Below are positions 1 through 9,397 of a stretch of 64,000 nucleotides of DNA, piece by piece. The DNA comes from Amphiduros pacificus (taxonomy: Eukaryota > Annelida > Polychaeta > Phyllodocida > Hesionidae). The stretch spans positions 40,980,682-41,044,681 of the forward strand of contig OX439005.1 in assembly GCA_949316495.1 (NCBI GenBank), in the 5' to 3' direction. Numbering within the stretch: the first letter of the stretch is position 1; each line of letters opens with the position of its first letter. The notes below the pieces were generated by a model that was given only the letters and a program-made list of their open reading frames with translations, ran no database searches and was not told the origin of the DNA. The translations under genes and the position numbers were made by a program.

Positions 1-179
1 CCGTGGTGGTCATCATTAAGAATTTATTTGGTAATCAAACAATTTGTAAATCACCTACAGGAAAGCAATATCCAGAGCATATTCCAATCAGCATATTTGG
101 AATTCCATAGCACTGAAACGGCACCTCTCAAGGTACAAAATGATATACTGATGGATATTTGATACCATAAAGTACTGTT

Positions 180-1500
180 TAATAGATTTGAAAAGAGATG
201 TGGAGTGAAAGGTACTGCTATACAATGGTTCAAGTCATATTTGTCAAATAGAGAACAATATGTAACTATTGAGGGAAAATTGTCTGAAAATGGTGTGCCC
301 CAAGGATCTGTTCTGGGCCATCTTCTTTGCAACATATATATGGAACACCTTACAGAGATCATAGGAAAATATGGTCTGAGACATATATATGCTGATGATA
401 TTCAGCTCTATATCTCAATGGATCCTAAGTCTGCACCTAAAACCAAATACCATGCATTGAAATGGAAGAATGCATTATGGATGATGTTAACAAATTATTA
501 TTAGATAACAAGATGAGGACAAACGATGGAAGGCCACGGGACGTGGCGCAGTTGGTTAGAGTGCCAGCTTATTAGCATCAGTTCCTCTGTGGTGATCCAA
601 ATGTCGTGGGTTCGAACCCCGGCCGTGCCAGGATTGAAGTCATGATACAATTTCCCACATGAGCTGAGGCCGGTGCCTAAAGGGTTAACCTTGTAAATCT
701 GTGACCGGGTGAGTTGTCATGTCAAGGACCTGCGACATGACAATTCAGTGAGGCAGCACTATATCTGCTACAAGTAGGTCTCATCACGAAATGACTGAAA
801 TACTGTTGAAAGTGATGTAAAACCCCAAACAAACAAACAAACGATGGAAAGACTGAAATGGTAATTTGTGGTAAAAACTCTCATTTTAAAGAATGGGTTT
901 ATTCCAGACACAATTAAGGTTGGAGATACTTGTATTTCAAGATCTGCCAATGTTAAAGACTTTGGTATGATACTCGATGAAGAATGCACCTTGAAACAAC
1001 AGGTAAAGAAAATGTGCAAAATGTTTTTTCATGCAAAATCTATCACTATTTATGGATTGTTTAGATAAAAAAAACCCAGCAAATACACTTGCTCATGCAT
1101 TTGTTACCCTTGACTTACTGGAAACTCACTCCCATCTGGCCTACCAAAATGTGAAGCAGACTATTTGAAAAAATTGGAGACCTCTGTAGCAAGATTGATA
1201 GGAAACATAAAAAACACGATCATATAACAGGCAAATTAATGGTTTTAAACTGGCTACTGATGAAAGCAAAAATCGACTTAAAAATAGCTTTGCTTACCTG
1301 GAAAGTACAAAATGGAAAATGGAAAATAATGGATACATGGTAACTAAAACCAATATGCGTATGTAGTTATGGTGCCTTTGTTATGGTGCCTTATGGTGAG
1401 GTATATGCGCCTAAACTATGGAATGTCCTGACCCTTCAAGTGAAAACTTGCAAATCACTCTTAATACCTTCAAGAAGAGATGTTCTGTGGTTCATTAAAA
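180..1500 (+). mobile_element. LINE relic (reverse transcriptase fragment)
   Basis: Broken non-LTR retrotransposon. Positions 205-504 translate to an RT piece with the block GVPQGSVLG and the catalytic box YADDIQLY, typical of Jockey/CR1-type LINEs. Downstream of a SINE (532-836) the homology resumes at about 868-1068 with a stretch ending near VKDFGMILDEECTLKQQ, the usual region after the RT core. Further LINE-like codons continue in several frames to about 1500. The element has many stops and no recognisable ends, so it is a dead copy. The exact clade is not decided. Confidence 0.75.
532..836 (+). mobile_element. tRNA-derived SINE with AAAC tail
   Basis: About 305 bp inserted in the LINE relic. 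The head has a pol III A box (GGCGCAGTTGGTTAGAGTG, about 544-562) and a B box (GGTTCGAACCCC, about 609-620). The tail ends in CCCCAAACAAACAAAC. A 13-bp target duplication (ACAAACGATGGAA) flanks it at 519-531 and 837-849. Other copies of the family are at 15023-15346 (opposite strand) and 35905-36040 (truncated). The tRNA-like head is not a functional tRNA gene. Confidence 0.88.
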
Positions 1501-1721
1501 AAGGTCAATGACCTAAGTAAACAGCTCTTAAAATTGGTTATAAAGTCCTATTTGGTTCAAAAACATTACTATCACAGAGGTATTTACAGTATCACAATCC
1601 TCACAATGAAATAATAAAGTTATTGCAGTTTGCACAATATGAAAATCAAAATACTCAATCAAGATATATTTAATAATAGTATAAAGGCGAGGATCCTAAG
1701 ATGATCTGCGACAACGATCGC

Positions 1722-1782
1722 AGTCCCTACCAAGACCAACAACGGTTTCGATCACTTTGATCTCTTCAGTTGGATGGGGACT
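1722..1782 (-). ncRNA. Type I hammerhead ribozyme, 3' end of Penelope-like element
   Basis: All core parts are visible on the minus strand, listed 5' to 3'. Stem I 3' strand: AGTCCC (1782-1777) and CCAA (1773-1770). CTGAAGA core (1769-1763). Stem II: GATCA-AAG-TGATC (1762-1750). GAAA (1749-1746). A minimal stem III: ACC / GGT around a 6-nt loop. C17 at 1734. Stem I 5' strand: TTGG (1733-1730) and GGGACT (1727-1722). Predicted self-cleavage is between 1734 and 1733. Hammerheads with a very short stem III are a known feature of Penelope-like elements. Confidence 0.9.
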
Positions 1783-2500
1783 GACTGCGTTATCCTATGA
1801 TTTGTTTATATATGGAGCTTGAGGAGGTGCAGGCACCTCTGGAGGTGCTGCACCTCCTCTCATGGCGCCTCTGGAGCGGAGGTGTTTGTGGGTCACGTTA
1901 CCTCATTGTGGAGGTGCTGTGAGGGACCCCCCACGAAGGGAGTTGCGTACAGTGTTATATGAGCGATATAATATCTTTAAAACCACGTTTTGGTCGATTA
2001 CGCTGTTGTTTTTTGGGTTATGTTTCGGTTTTTTGCACCAAAACGAATCATTTTGATTTGATAAATAATTCTTTTTAAATTTACGGCCCCTCTCCCTTGA
2101 AGCTGCCAGACTATTTCGTTTAATTTGCGCTGCGTACAGCCCCGGCGCGGGGTAGGAATGTCCATTTTTTTAACGAATTTCTGTTCCCGTGTCTTTCTTT
2201 TGTGAGCGACGGGGTTCTTTTCAGTAATATTAAACATAGGAAATATACCTTAATTTTGTTGGGTTCTTAGCCGGCTTTCTGGCCATTTCTTATTTGCGTA
2301 TCTGTATTGTACCTTTGTTGTATAATTAAATACTTTCCCGTCTATTTTGGCGGGATGGAGCGAGAACAAGAAACTATTTTTTGTTGAGAAACATTTATTT
2401 TCGTTTCTGTGATTTTTGATTCTCGTTTCTTATTTTTACATATGGTTCATAGTTTGTGTTGTTGAGATGGTTTTTGATGGTTGACAGCTGTTCAGACGGC

Positions 2501-2830
2501 TTAGTCGTCGACTGGTATCTGGAGAAGTTGTTCCAGAATCTTCATGTAAGCTGCGGGGGGGTTTTGTGTGTCCCATTCTAGGTCTTCCCAAAGGTCCACA
2601 AAATTTATGTGGTCTTGGGGGGCCATGGGAGTTTTCTCTTGGGGAGATGGTGGTTCCCTAGAAGGTAGAGGTGAGTTATCCTCTATCCTCTCAAGGTACC
2701 CTGTTCCCTCGTCTTCAATCGGTAAATCTAAAAAATGAAGTGGATGTTTAAACATATTTCTAGAACGTTGGTAACATTCTAGGAATGTTACTAACCTTTC
2801 AATCCAAGGTTCTGTCCTTGTTATTTGTTT
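2501..2830 (-). CDS. Acidic ORF following the zinc-finger ORF (Penelope-like element)
   Basis: Open frame of 109 codons overlapping the end of the finger ORF by 10 nt in another frame; its first internal ATG is at 2755. The translation looks protein-like: a helical start (TEPWIERLVTFLECYQRSRN) followed by Pro- and acid-rich sequence. No domain recognised. It is probably the C-terminal part of the finger protein through splicing or frameshift, since no good independent start precedes the helical part. Confidence 0.45.
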   Translation of the reverse strand, partial: KQITRTEPWIERLVTFLECYQRSRNMFKHPLHFLDLPIEDEGTGYLERIEDNSPLPSREPPSPQEKTPMAPQDHINFVDLWEDLEWDTQNPPAAYMKILEQLLQIPVDD

Positions 2831-3174
2831 CTAGTGAATTTGTAAACGTAAGGGGGGTTCTTACTATCTCTGTGTGTGTAGTCTGTGGTCTCTGTGGTGG
2901 AGGCCTTTGTAGACTGACTATGATGGTGGCCTGTGGTGGCCTCAGCTGATGGTAACAATGAGATGTCATTCTCCGACATCAGAGAGCATATTTGGTCTCT
3001 TTTTAAATGTCGCCGGAGGTTGTCCCGTCTTGAAAACGTTGTAAGACATGTATGACACTTGTGCCTCACTGGTTGGAGGGAGTGGGCGGATCTTGCGTGG
3101 CGTAGCATCGCTCTGCGTGTAGAGTACGCTCTGCCGCACGTAGCGCACAGCTTGTGCGTGGTCTGTTCCGCCAT
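2821..3174 (-). CDS. C2H2 zinc-finger ORF of Penelope-like element
   Basis: 117 aa, ATG at 3174, lying 3' of the RT-EN ORF on the same strand. Two fingers: C10-x2-C13-x12-H26-x4-H31 and C40-x2-C43-x12-H56-x6-C63, followed by a Ser/Thr-rich tail. It lies inside the repeated unit and is present in both copies, so it belongs to the element rather than to a neighbour. An accessory C2H2 ORF is not part of the standard Penelope layout as I know it. It may continue by splicing or frameshifting into the acidic frame that opens at 2830; I could not decide. Confidence 0.65.
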   Translation of the reverse strand: MAEQTTHKLCATCGRAYSTRRAMLRHARSAHSLQPVRHKCHTCLTTFSRRDNLRRHLKRDQICSLMSENDISLLPSAEATTGHHHSQSTKASTTETTDYTHRDSKNPPYVYKFTRNK

Positions 3175-3588
3175 TATGTGCTGAGTGGTTGCTATGGACT
3201 CATTGTGTATTGTTACGGTTGCTGGGGCGACGGCGGTGTTCTGACTTTGCGCCGTCGCTCGGGATATGTCTATTTTGGGCTCCCGATGTTGTCTCGGCGT
3301 GAGAAAAATCGAATGCGGTCAGCTTTTTAAGGGATTGATTGCTTGATTTGCCTTAGCGCTGAGTGGGAATACTACTACGCGCCCGAAATAGTATATTGTA
3401 ATGATTTTCTGTTATTTTCAGAAAACGACAATTTTCTCCGGGTTTACGGTAGTTTAGAACCTATTGTAATTAATGGTATGGTTCAGTGTTTGATCGTGTA
3501 TTATTAGCCGTTTAGGGGATAGATTTTAGACTAGATTGTAATCTATTTTATCAATAGTATGTCTGCAAAGGGTAGGAAAATAATCTTT

Positions 3589-6024
3589 TTATCTCCCCTT
3601 CTCATTCAACCCGTTTGGTATGAATGTCCTCAACTTGTCTATCCATTCCAGTTCTCTGGCAATCCGTGTCTGGTCGTGTGGAGTTGGTTTTTTGTATAGA
3701 ATGTATACTACCTGGAATTCCATGTCACCTATACTGTGACCTGGTAGGTTGAAGTGGTGGCCTGTTGCTTGGTCACATTCTTTTCTCCGTATGTAGCCTA
3801 AATGTTCATTGATTCGTTCTTTGAAAGTTCTGTAAGTTTCTCCTACATATTGTTTCTTGCACTGTTTGCAAGTAATTAGGTAGACTAGATTTCTTGTATT
3901 ACAGGTGTATTTGTCTGGAGCTTTGTATTCCCGTCCAGTGATGGAGCTGCGCACTGTTTTGTGCGTTCTACATGATAGGCAAAATTGGCACCTCCATGGT
4001 CTTCTGCAAGGTGGTGCAGTTGGTTTAGGTGTTTTGGTTGTGGTGTTGCAAGCAGCCCGGACTAGCTTGTCTGAGATGTTTTTTGGACGTCTGAATGCTA
4101 CCAGGGGTTTCTCTGGGAAAGCATCCTTGTTGACGGACAGTTTCAGTAGGGGCCAATACTTCCCTAATATGCTGTGGAAGTTGGGGTTGGCCTCGTTGTA
4201 GGTGACTACTAGTGGTGTCTTGGATTGCTGTTCCGTTGGTTTGTCTTTTGGTTTCAGCAGATCATCCCGGTTTGTGTTTCTTGCCCTCATTCTCGAGGAT
4301 TCTAAGATATCGGTTGGATATCCCCTTCTTTGATAGTCTTCTTTTCTTAGTTCAGAATGTAAATCATAATCTTCAATATGTGTACAGTTCCTTCTGATCC
4401 TCAGAAATTCCCCATAGGGCCCGCCTGTTTTGCAGTGTTTGGGATGTGAGGAGGTATAGTGTAGGTAATTGTGCGTGTCCGTGTCTTTGGTATAAAGGTC
4501 GGTATAAATGGTGCCGTTTGCGCCGTCGACCTTTACCAGAGTGTCAAGAAACTCCACCTCGATCTTAGAATGTTTTGAGGTGAACTTGATTTTCTCATGC
4601 GCGGAGTTGCAGTATTCAATGAAGTCTAGGAGTTTCCCTTCTCCTTGGTCGAATACCATAAAGATGTCGTCTATATACCTGAGGTACAGGGCTGGTTTAG
4701 ACGGGGCGTTCTTTAGGAGTTTTTCCTCTAAGTGTGCCATAAAAAGGTTGGCATATGAAGGTGCTACTTTTGTGCCCATTGCTGTACCTCCTGTTTGTAG
4801 GTAATGTTCACCATTAAAAGTGAAGTTATTCATTTTTAGTACTGCCTCTAGGAGGTTCATTAGGCTTTTGATTGAAGCCCTACCTGTGTAATTTTTTACC
4901 AAACACCTGTATACTGCGTTAAGTCCTTCGTTATGAGGGATGTTTGTATACAGGCTAGTCACATCCATTGTGGCTACAATGATTTCATTAGTGCTATGGA
5001 AAGAGGAGATCTTCCTAATGAAATCTGTGGTGTCTCTTACATAAGAGGTGGTTTCTTTTACAAAGGGTTTGATGTGCTCGTCAACGAAAGCAGAGATTTG
5101 TTCTGTGGGAGACCCATTTCCACTGATAATGGGTCTTCCTACGACCTTTTTCTTGTGTATTTTTGGTAGGAAATAAAATTTGGCTGTTCTTGCCTCATGG
5201 GGACACAACGACATATAAACGTCATTGTCTATTTCGTCCTGATCATACATTTTATTCAGTATGTCCCTAACACAAGATTGGTGGTGTTCTGTGAGGTCGT
5301 GTGCCGTTCTGACATAAAAGTTCATGTCGTTCAGTTGTCTTTCTGCTTCTTTTTTATAGTCTTCAGTGTCCATGACCACTATGGCAGAGCCTTTGTCTGC
5401 CTTTTTTATAGTGATCATTTGATTGTTACTTAGGGATTCTAAGGCGTTTTTTTCCTCTTTGTTGAGGTTTTGGGTACGGGGGGCCCTTGGGACAAATTGT
5501 TCAATGTCCCTTTGTATACATTTGAAGAAGGTTTCGAGCACAGGGTCTCGAGAGGTGGATTTTGGTTCCCATGTGCTTTTTGGTTTAAACTTAGACTGGG
5601 GATCCGAGACTGGTGGGGCAGTGTTGGTAATGTTGGGATTGTTTGTAGGAGCAAAATGAGTGGTGATGCTCGGTTGGGAATTGGGGGTTGTGTCTCGATT
5701 TACTGGGGGTTCCGGGTCAGAATCGTGCCAAAAAGATTTGAGTCTCATCCTCCTAAAAAAGGATCTCAAGTCAGACTGAATTTCATGGTTCTTAGGTTCA
5801 CCTGGGGTTGGGCAGAACTTGAGTCCCTTTAAGAGGGTGTTTCTCTCATTGTCTGTCAAGTCATGGCTTGACAGGTTGATGACTGAGCGTTCATCCTTGT
5901 TTTCAAGGTTGATATTGACACTTTTATCAAAGAACGAAATCGATATTGTTTGGTTTTGAACTATTTTATTTTTTCTAGTTACATTGGGATTCATTGCGGG
6001 GAGACATTCATTGAAATTGTCCAT
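3589..6024 (-). CDS. Penelope-like reverse transcriptase with GIY-YIG endonuclease
   Basis: 811 aa when started at ATG 6024; the frame is also open further upstream to 7464. Residues 49-100 hold the NLSS...KGLKFCPTP block seen at the start of many Penelope RTs. RT motif A is MDVTSLYTNIP (353-363), motif B is TGGTAMGTKVAPSYANLF (411-428), motif C is YIDD (450-453) and EFLDTLV follows (491-497). A cysteine cluster (PCRRPWRCQFCLSC, 672-685) precedes the GIY-YIG domain, which starts at LVYLITCKQCKKQYVGET (713-730). It would nick target DNA and copy the element RNA there. All motifs are present and the frame is uninterrupted. Confidence 0.95.
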   Translation of the reverse strand: MDNFNECLPAMNPNVTRKNKIVQNQTISISFFDKSVNINLENKDERSVINLSSHDLTDNERNTLLKGLKFCPTPGEPKNHEIQSDLRSFFRRMRLKSFWHDSDPEPPVNRDTTPNSQPSITTHFAPTNNPNITNTAPPVSDPQSKFKPKSTWEPKSTSRDPVLETFFKCIQRDIEQFVPRAPRTQNLNKEEKNALESLSNNQMITIKKADKGSAIVVMDTEDYKKEAERQLNDMNFYVRTAHDLTEHHQSCVRDILNKMYDQDEIDNDVYMSLCPHEARTAKFYFLPKIHKKKVVGRPIISGNGSPTEQISAFVDEHIKPFVKETTSYVRDTTDFIRKISSFHSTNEIIVATMDVTSLYTNIPHNEGLNAVYRCLVKNYTGRASIKSLMNLLEAVLKMNNFTFNGEHYLQTGGTAMGTKVAPSYANLFMAHLEEKLLKNAPSKPALYLRYIDDIFMVFDQGEGKLLDFIEYCNSAHEKIKFTSKHSKIEVEFLDTLVKVDGANGTIYTDLYTKDTDTHNYLHYTSSHPKHCKTGGPYGEFLRIRRNCTHIEDYDLHSELRKEDYQRRGYPTDILESSRMRARNTNRDDLLKPKDKPTEQQSKTPLVVTYNEANPNFHSILGKYWPLLKLSVNKDAFPEKPLVAFRRPKNISDKLVRAACNTTTKTPKPTAPPCRRPWRCQFCLSCRTHKTVRSSITGREYKAPDKYTCNTRNLVYLITCKQCKKQYVGETYRTFKERINEHLGYIRRKECDQATGHHFNLPGHSIGDMEFQVVYILYKKPTPHDQTRIARELEWIDKLRTFIPNGLNEKGR

Positions 6025-6160
6025 AGTATCGGAGGTGTCTTCCTCCGATTGTTCATTTGTATTGTTACTATTGTTCTTGTTGAGTTTATTGTTCTTTGGG
6101 GACACTGTCCATTTCTGTGTTTGTATTGTGTCCCTTTGTGTTTGCCCAAAGTGACCTTTT

Positions 6161-6637
6161 TCAACTGAACAAGTTGATGAGGTCACCGATTGTGGGCTTT
6201 TTGGCGTTCTTTTTATTGGTGGACCCCTTGTTGTTGGGAATCCTGCGTTTGGCTTCCTTTGTGATCCTATTACGAAACTTGGCCTCCTGTTTCGTAGGGA
6301 TGGTCTTGCTTTTTCTGTTTCTTGGGACGCCGAGGGATTCTTCCTCGGTCCGCTCAAGATCGTAAGCGAATCGCTTACGTTGCCGGTTGGATTCTTCGAC
6401 TCTAACCCGGTTCGCCACCGTGGTGGCGGCGGCCTGGGCTTCGGTGAGACATTCGTTGTCAACTTTAGAGCCAAGGTCTTTCCATGCGGCGTCGGCGATG
6501 TGTTTGTTGGTCGTCGACATGTATTGTGCGTGTGTGGTCTCCATTTGTAGAAGTTCAGTTTCAAATTTGCATACTTTCTCCCGCCATGTTTTGGAGAAAT
6601 TTGAGTCGCTTGCGCCACTCGGCGGACTGATTTTGAT
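6161..6637 (-). CDS. Penelope-like element ORF1, exon 2
   Basis: If the 398-nt intron (7035-6638) is removed, exon 1 joins in phase 0 to this 477-nt segment, giving a 301-aa protein. The acceptor is TCTCTTATTACAG followed by ATCAAAATC. The coded sequence is charged and helical (for example around FSKTWREKVCKFETELLQ) and reads like a real protein, unlike the overlapping frame. It ends at a stop at 6161, shortly before the RT coding region. Function unknown; possibly an RNA-binding or oligomerising ORF1 protein. Confidence 0.65.
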   Translation of the reverse strand: MKISPPSGASDSNFSKTWREKVCKFETELLQMETTHAQYMSTTNKHIADAAWKDLGSKVDNECLTEAQAAATTVANRVRVEESNRQRKRFAYDLERTEEESLGVPRNRKSKTIPTKQEAKFRNRITKEAKRRIPNNKGSTNKKNAKKPTIGDLINLFS

Positions 6638-7035
6638 CTGTAATAAGAGACATCAGAAACTATATTGTTCATAGTACAAGGCATTATCTTTTGTTGCCGG
6701 GGTTTAAGACTCCCGTTTGATAATGTGCTCGAGATTGTATTAAAATCCCGAATCGGGTGCACGGGCTTCGTGTTAGAAGGCCGCCCGGGCGAGCTATACG
6801 AATGCAGCCAGAGATTAAGTACACAATGGGACGTGTGTATTGTTTCCCTTGACAGGAGGCATTGTTCCCGTGGGCGATTGTTTAAGCTGCAATAGGTATA
6901 TAATGGCCATTGTTTACTGGTGTTTGTGGCCTGTTGGACAATACTGCACTGTTGTATTGTCTTTACGAACCTCATAAGATGGTTGTTATGGGTGATATTA
7001 TATAGGAGAATATATAGAAGTTGGTTTCTTTTTAC
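6638..7035 (-). other. Intron of Penelope-like ORF1 (398 nt)
   Basis: GTAAAAAG donor and TTATTACAG acceptor on the minus strand. The length is not a multiple of three. Intron removal leads to the 301-aa ORF1 protein. Retention leaves one open frame from 7464 to 3589 (1291 aa) that runs through the intron into RT and endonuclease. Penelope-like elements are known to keep introns in their genomic copies. Confidence 0.6.
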
Positions 7036-7464
7036 CTTGAGGCGGCGTGGTATTACGTGGCCGTCCATGGCTGCGTATTTCAGCAGTGAGGTGTGAATAG
7101 CATGGTACCGTGCGTGCCTTGCTAGGGCATTCCTTGCTCGCTTGTAGATACCCTCATGGGCCGTTGGGATGTTTGGCCTCCCTTTCTTGGCTGGAGGGGC
7201 GTTGTCGTCTGAACGCTTGCGTTTCGCGTTAGAAGACGACAGCCCGGAGGACCCTTCCCCAAGGGGGTTTTCTTGATGTTTGAGATAAGCCTGGAAGGCC
7301 TCCCACTTTTCGGGATCCACCTCAATAGACCCGGTATCCTTGGAAACGACGGTGATCATGGATTGCGTCGAGGCAGAACCAGTAATACTGGTCTGGCTGG
7401 TGGTAAGTCGGGCTATCTCCTCAGTGAGATGCGTGCTAGATGAGGATGTAGACGGCTCCGACAT
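7036..7464 (-). CDS. Penelope-like element ORF1, exon 1
   Basis: Begins at the first true ATG of the unit (AAGATGT, 7464), 20 nt from the unit boundary. It codes for 143 residues, rich in Ser/Thr at the start and with a basic patch (AKRKRSDDNAPPAKKGR) that could act as a nuclear localisation signal. It ends in CTCAAG before GTAAAAAG, a good 5' splice site. The same frame stays open upstream to 7551, but only with a non-ATG codon lying in the ribozyme, so 7464 is preferred. No known domain was recognised. Confidence 0.7.
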
Positions 7465-7530
7465 CTTAGGATGAAGTAGTAACAATAGTATAAAGGCGAG
7501 GATCCTAAGATGATCTGCGACAACGATCGC

Positions 7531-7591
7531 AGTCCCTACCAAGACCAACAACGGTTTCGATCACTTTGATCTCTTCAGTTGGATGGGGACT
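7531..7591 (-). ncRNA. Type I hammerhead ribozyme at the junction of the two Penelope units
   Basis: Same motif as at 1722-1782, shifted by 5809 bp, with every core and paired position kept. It lies at the 3' end of the truncated unit and upstream of the complete unit. Cleavage between 7543 and 7542 would give a downstream RNA whose 5' end is 78 nt before the first ATG of ORF1 (7464). It may therefore set the 5' end of the element RNA. Confidence 0.9.
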
Positions 7592-8309
7592 GACTGCGTT
7601 ATCCTATGATTTGTTTATATATGGAGCTTGAGGAGGTGCAGGCACCTCTGGAGGTGCTGCACCTCCTCTCATGGCGCCTCTGGAGCGGAGGTGTTTGTGG
7701 GTCACGTTACCTCATTGTGGAGGTGCTGTGAGGGACCCCCCACGAAGGGAGTTGCGTACAGTGTTATATGAGCGATATAATATCTTTAAAACCACGTTTT
7801 GGTCGATTACGCTGTTGTTTTTTGGGTTATGTTTCGGTTTTTTGCACCAAAACGAATCATTTTGATTTGATAAATAATTCTTTTTAAATTTACGGCCCCT
7901 CTCCCTTGAAGCTGCCAGACTATTTCGTTTAATTTGCGCTGCGTACAGCCCCGGCGCGGGGTAGGAATGTCCATTTTTTTAACGAATTTCTGTTCCCGTG
8001 TCTTTCTTTTGTGAGCGACGGGGTTCTTTTCAGTAATATTAAACATAGGAAATATACCTTAATTTTGTTGGGTTCTTAGCCGGCTTTCTGGCCATTTCTT
8101 ATTTGCGTATCTGTATTGTACCTTTGTTGTATAATTAAATACTTTCCCGTCTATTTTGGCGGGATGGAGCGAGAACAAGAAACTATTTTTTGTTGAGAAA
8201 CATTTATTTTCGTTTCTGTGATTTTTGATTCTCGTTTCTTATTTTTACATATGGTTCATAGTTTGTGTTGTTGAGATGGTTTTTGATGGTTGACAGCTGT
8301 TCAGACGGC

Positions 8310-8639
8310 TTAGTCGTCGACTGGTATCTGGAGAAGTTGTTCCAGAATCTTCATGTAAGCTGCGGGGGGGTTTTGTGTGTCCCATTCTAGGTCTTCCCAA
8401 AGGTCCACAAAATTTATGTGGTCTTGGGGGGCCATGGGAGTTTTCTCTTGGGGAGATGGTGGTTCCCTAGAAGGTAGAGGTGAGTTATCCTCTATCCTCT
8501 CAAGGTACCCTGTTCCCTCGTCTTCAATCGGTAAATCTAAAAAATGAAGTGGATGTTTAAACATATTTCTAGAACGTTGGTAACATTCTAGGAATGTTAC
8601 TAACCTTTCAATCCAAGGTTCTGTCCTTGTTATTTGTTT
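8310..8639 (-). CDS. Acidic ORF (truncated unit)
   Basis: Copy of the open frame at 2501-2830, with the same 10-nt overlap with the zinc-finger ORF. Confidence 0.45.
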   Translation of the reverse strand, partial: KQITRTEPWIERLVTFLECYQRSRNMFKHPLHFLDLPIEDEGTGYLERIEDNSPLPSREPPSPQEKTPMAPQDHINFVDLWEDLEWDTQNPPAAYMKILEQLLQIPVDD

Positions 8640-8983
8640 CTAGTGAATTTGTAAACGTAAGGGGGGTTCTTACTATCTCTGTGTGTGTAGTCTGTGGTCT
8701 CTGTGGTGGAGGCCTTTGTAGACTGACTATGATGGTGGCCTGTGGTGGCCTCAGCTGATGGTAACAATGAGATGTCATTCTCCGACATCAGAGAGCATAT
8801 TTGGTCTCTTTTTAAATGTCGCCGGAGGTTGTCCCGTCTTGAAAACGTTGTAAGACATGTATGACACTTGTGCCTCACTGGTTGGAGGGAGTGGGCGGAT
8901 CTTGCGTGGCGTAGCATCGCTCTGCGTGTAGAGTACGCTCTGCCGCACGTAGCGCACAGCTTGTGCGTGGTCTGTTCCGCCAT
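8630..8983 (-). CDS. C2H2 zinc-finger ORF (truncated unit)
   Basis: Identical in translation to the ORF at 2821-3174 and placed the same way after the RT-EN ORF. Confidence 0.63.
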   Translation of the reverse strand: MAEQTTHKLCATCGRAYSTRRAMLRHARSAHSLQPVRHKCHTCLTTFSRRDNLRRHLKRDQICSLMSENDISLLPSAEATTGHHHSQSTKASTTETTDYTHRDSKNPPYVYKFTRNK

Positions 8984-9397
8984 TATGTGCTGAGTGGTTG
9001 CTATGGACTCATTGTGTATTGTTACGGTTGCTGGGGCGACGGCGGTGTTCTGACTTTGCGCCGTCGCTCGGGATATGTCTATTTTGGGCTCCCGATGTTG
9101 TCTCGGCGTGAGAAAAATCGAATGCGGTCAGCTTTTTAAGGGATTGATTGCTTGATTTGCCTTAGCGCTGAGTGGGAATACTACTACGCGCCCGAAATAG
9201 TATATTGTAATGATTTTCTGTTATTTTCAGAAAACGACAATTTTCTCCGGGTTTACGGTAGTTTAGAACCTATTGTAATTAATGGTATGGTTCAGTGTTT
9301 GATCGTGTATTATTAGCCGTTTAGGGGATAGATTTTAGACTAGATTGTAATCTATTTTATCAATAGTATGTCTGCAAAGGGTAGGAAAATAATCTTT

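Larger units (their letters stand above)
1676..7484 (-). mobile_element. Penelope-like element, complete copy (downstream unit of tandem dimer)
   Basis: Retroelement encoding a YIDD reverse transcriptase and a C-terminal GIY-YIG endonuclease, the hallmark of EN-positive Penelope-like elements. The unit is 5809 bp and is repeated head to tail with the copy at 7485-13113; the two look identical wherever compared. Order on the minus strand: ORF1 exon 1, intron, ORF1 exon 2, RT-EN ORF, C2H2 finger ORF, acidic ORF, hammerhead ribozyme. The dimer as a whole is flanked by AGATATATTTAATA at 1662-1675 and 13115-13128, a 14-bp target duplication, so both units probably arrived in one event. No inactivating change was noticed in the RT-EN frame. 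The family within the Penelope group (Neptune/Poseidon-like or other) is not settled. Confidence 0.93.

Noticed and set aside
544-620. A functional tRNA gene
   Set aside because: The A and B boxes belong to a SINE head with target duplications and an AAAC tail; no proper anticodon arm or acceptor pairing was seen.
7465-7551. Extending the Penelope ORF to 1320 aa
   Set aside because: The extra 29 codons begin with a non-ATG codon inside the hammerhead ribozyme; the first ATG is at 7464.
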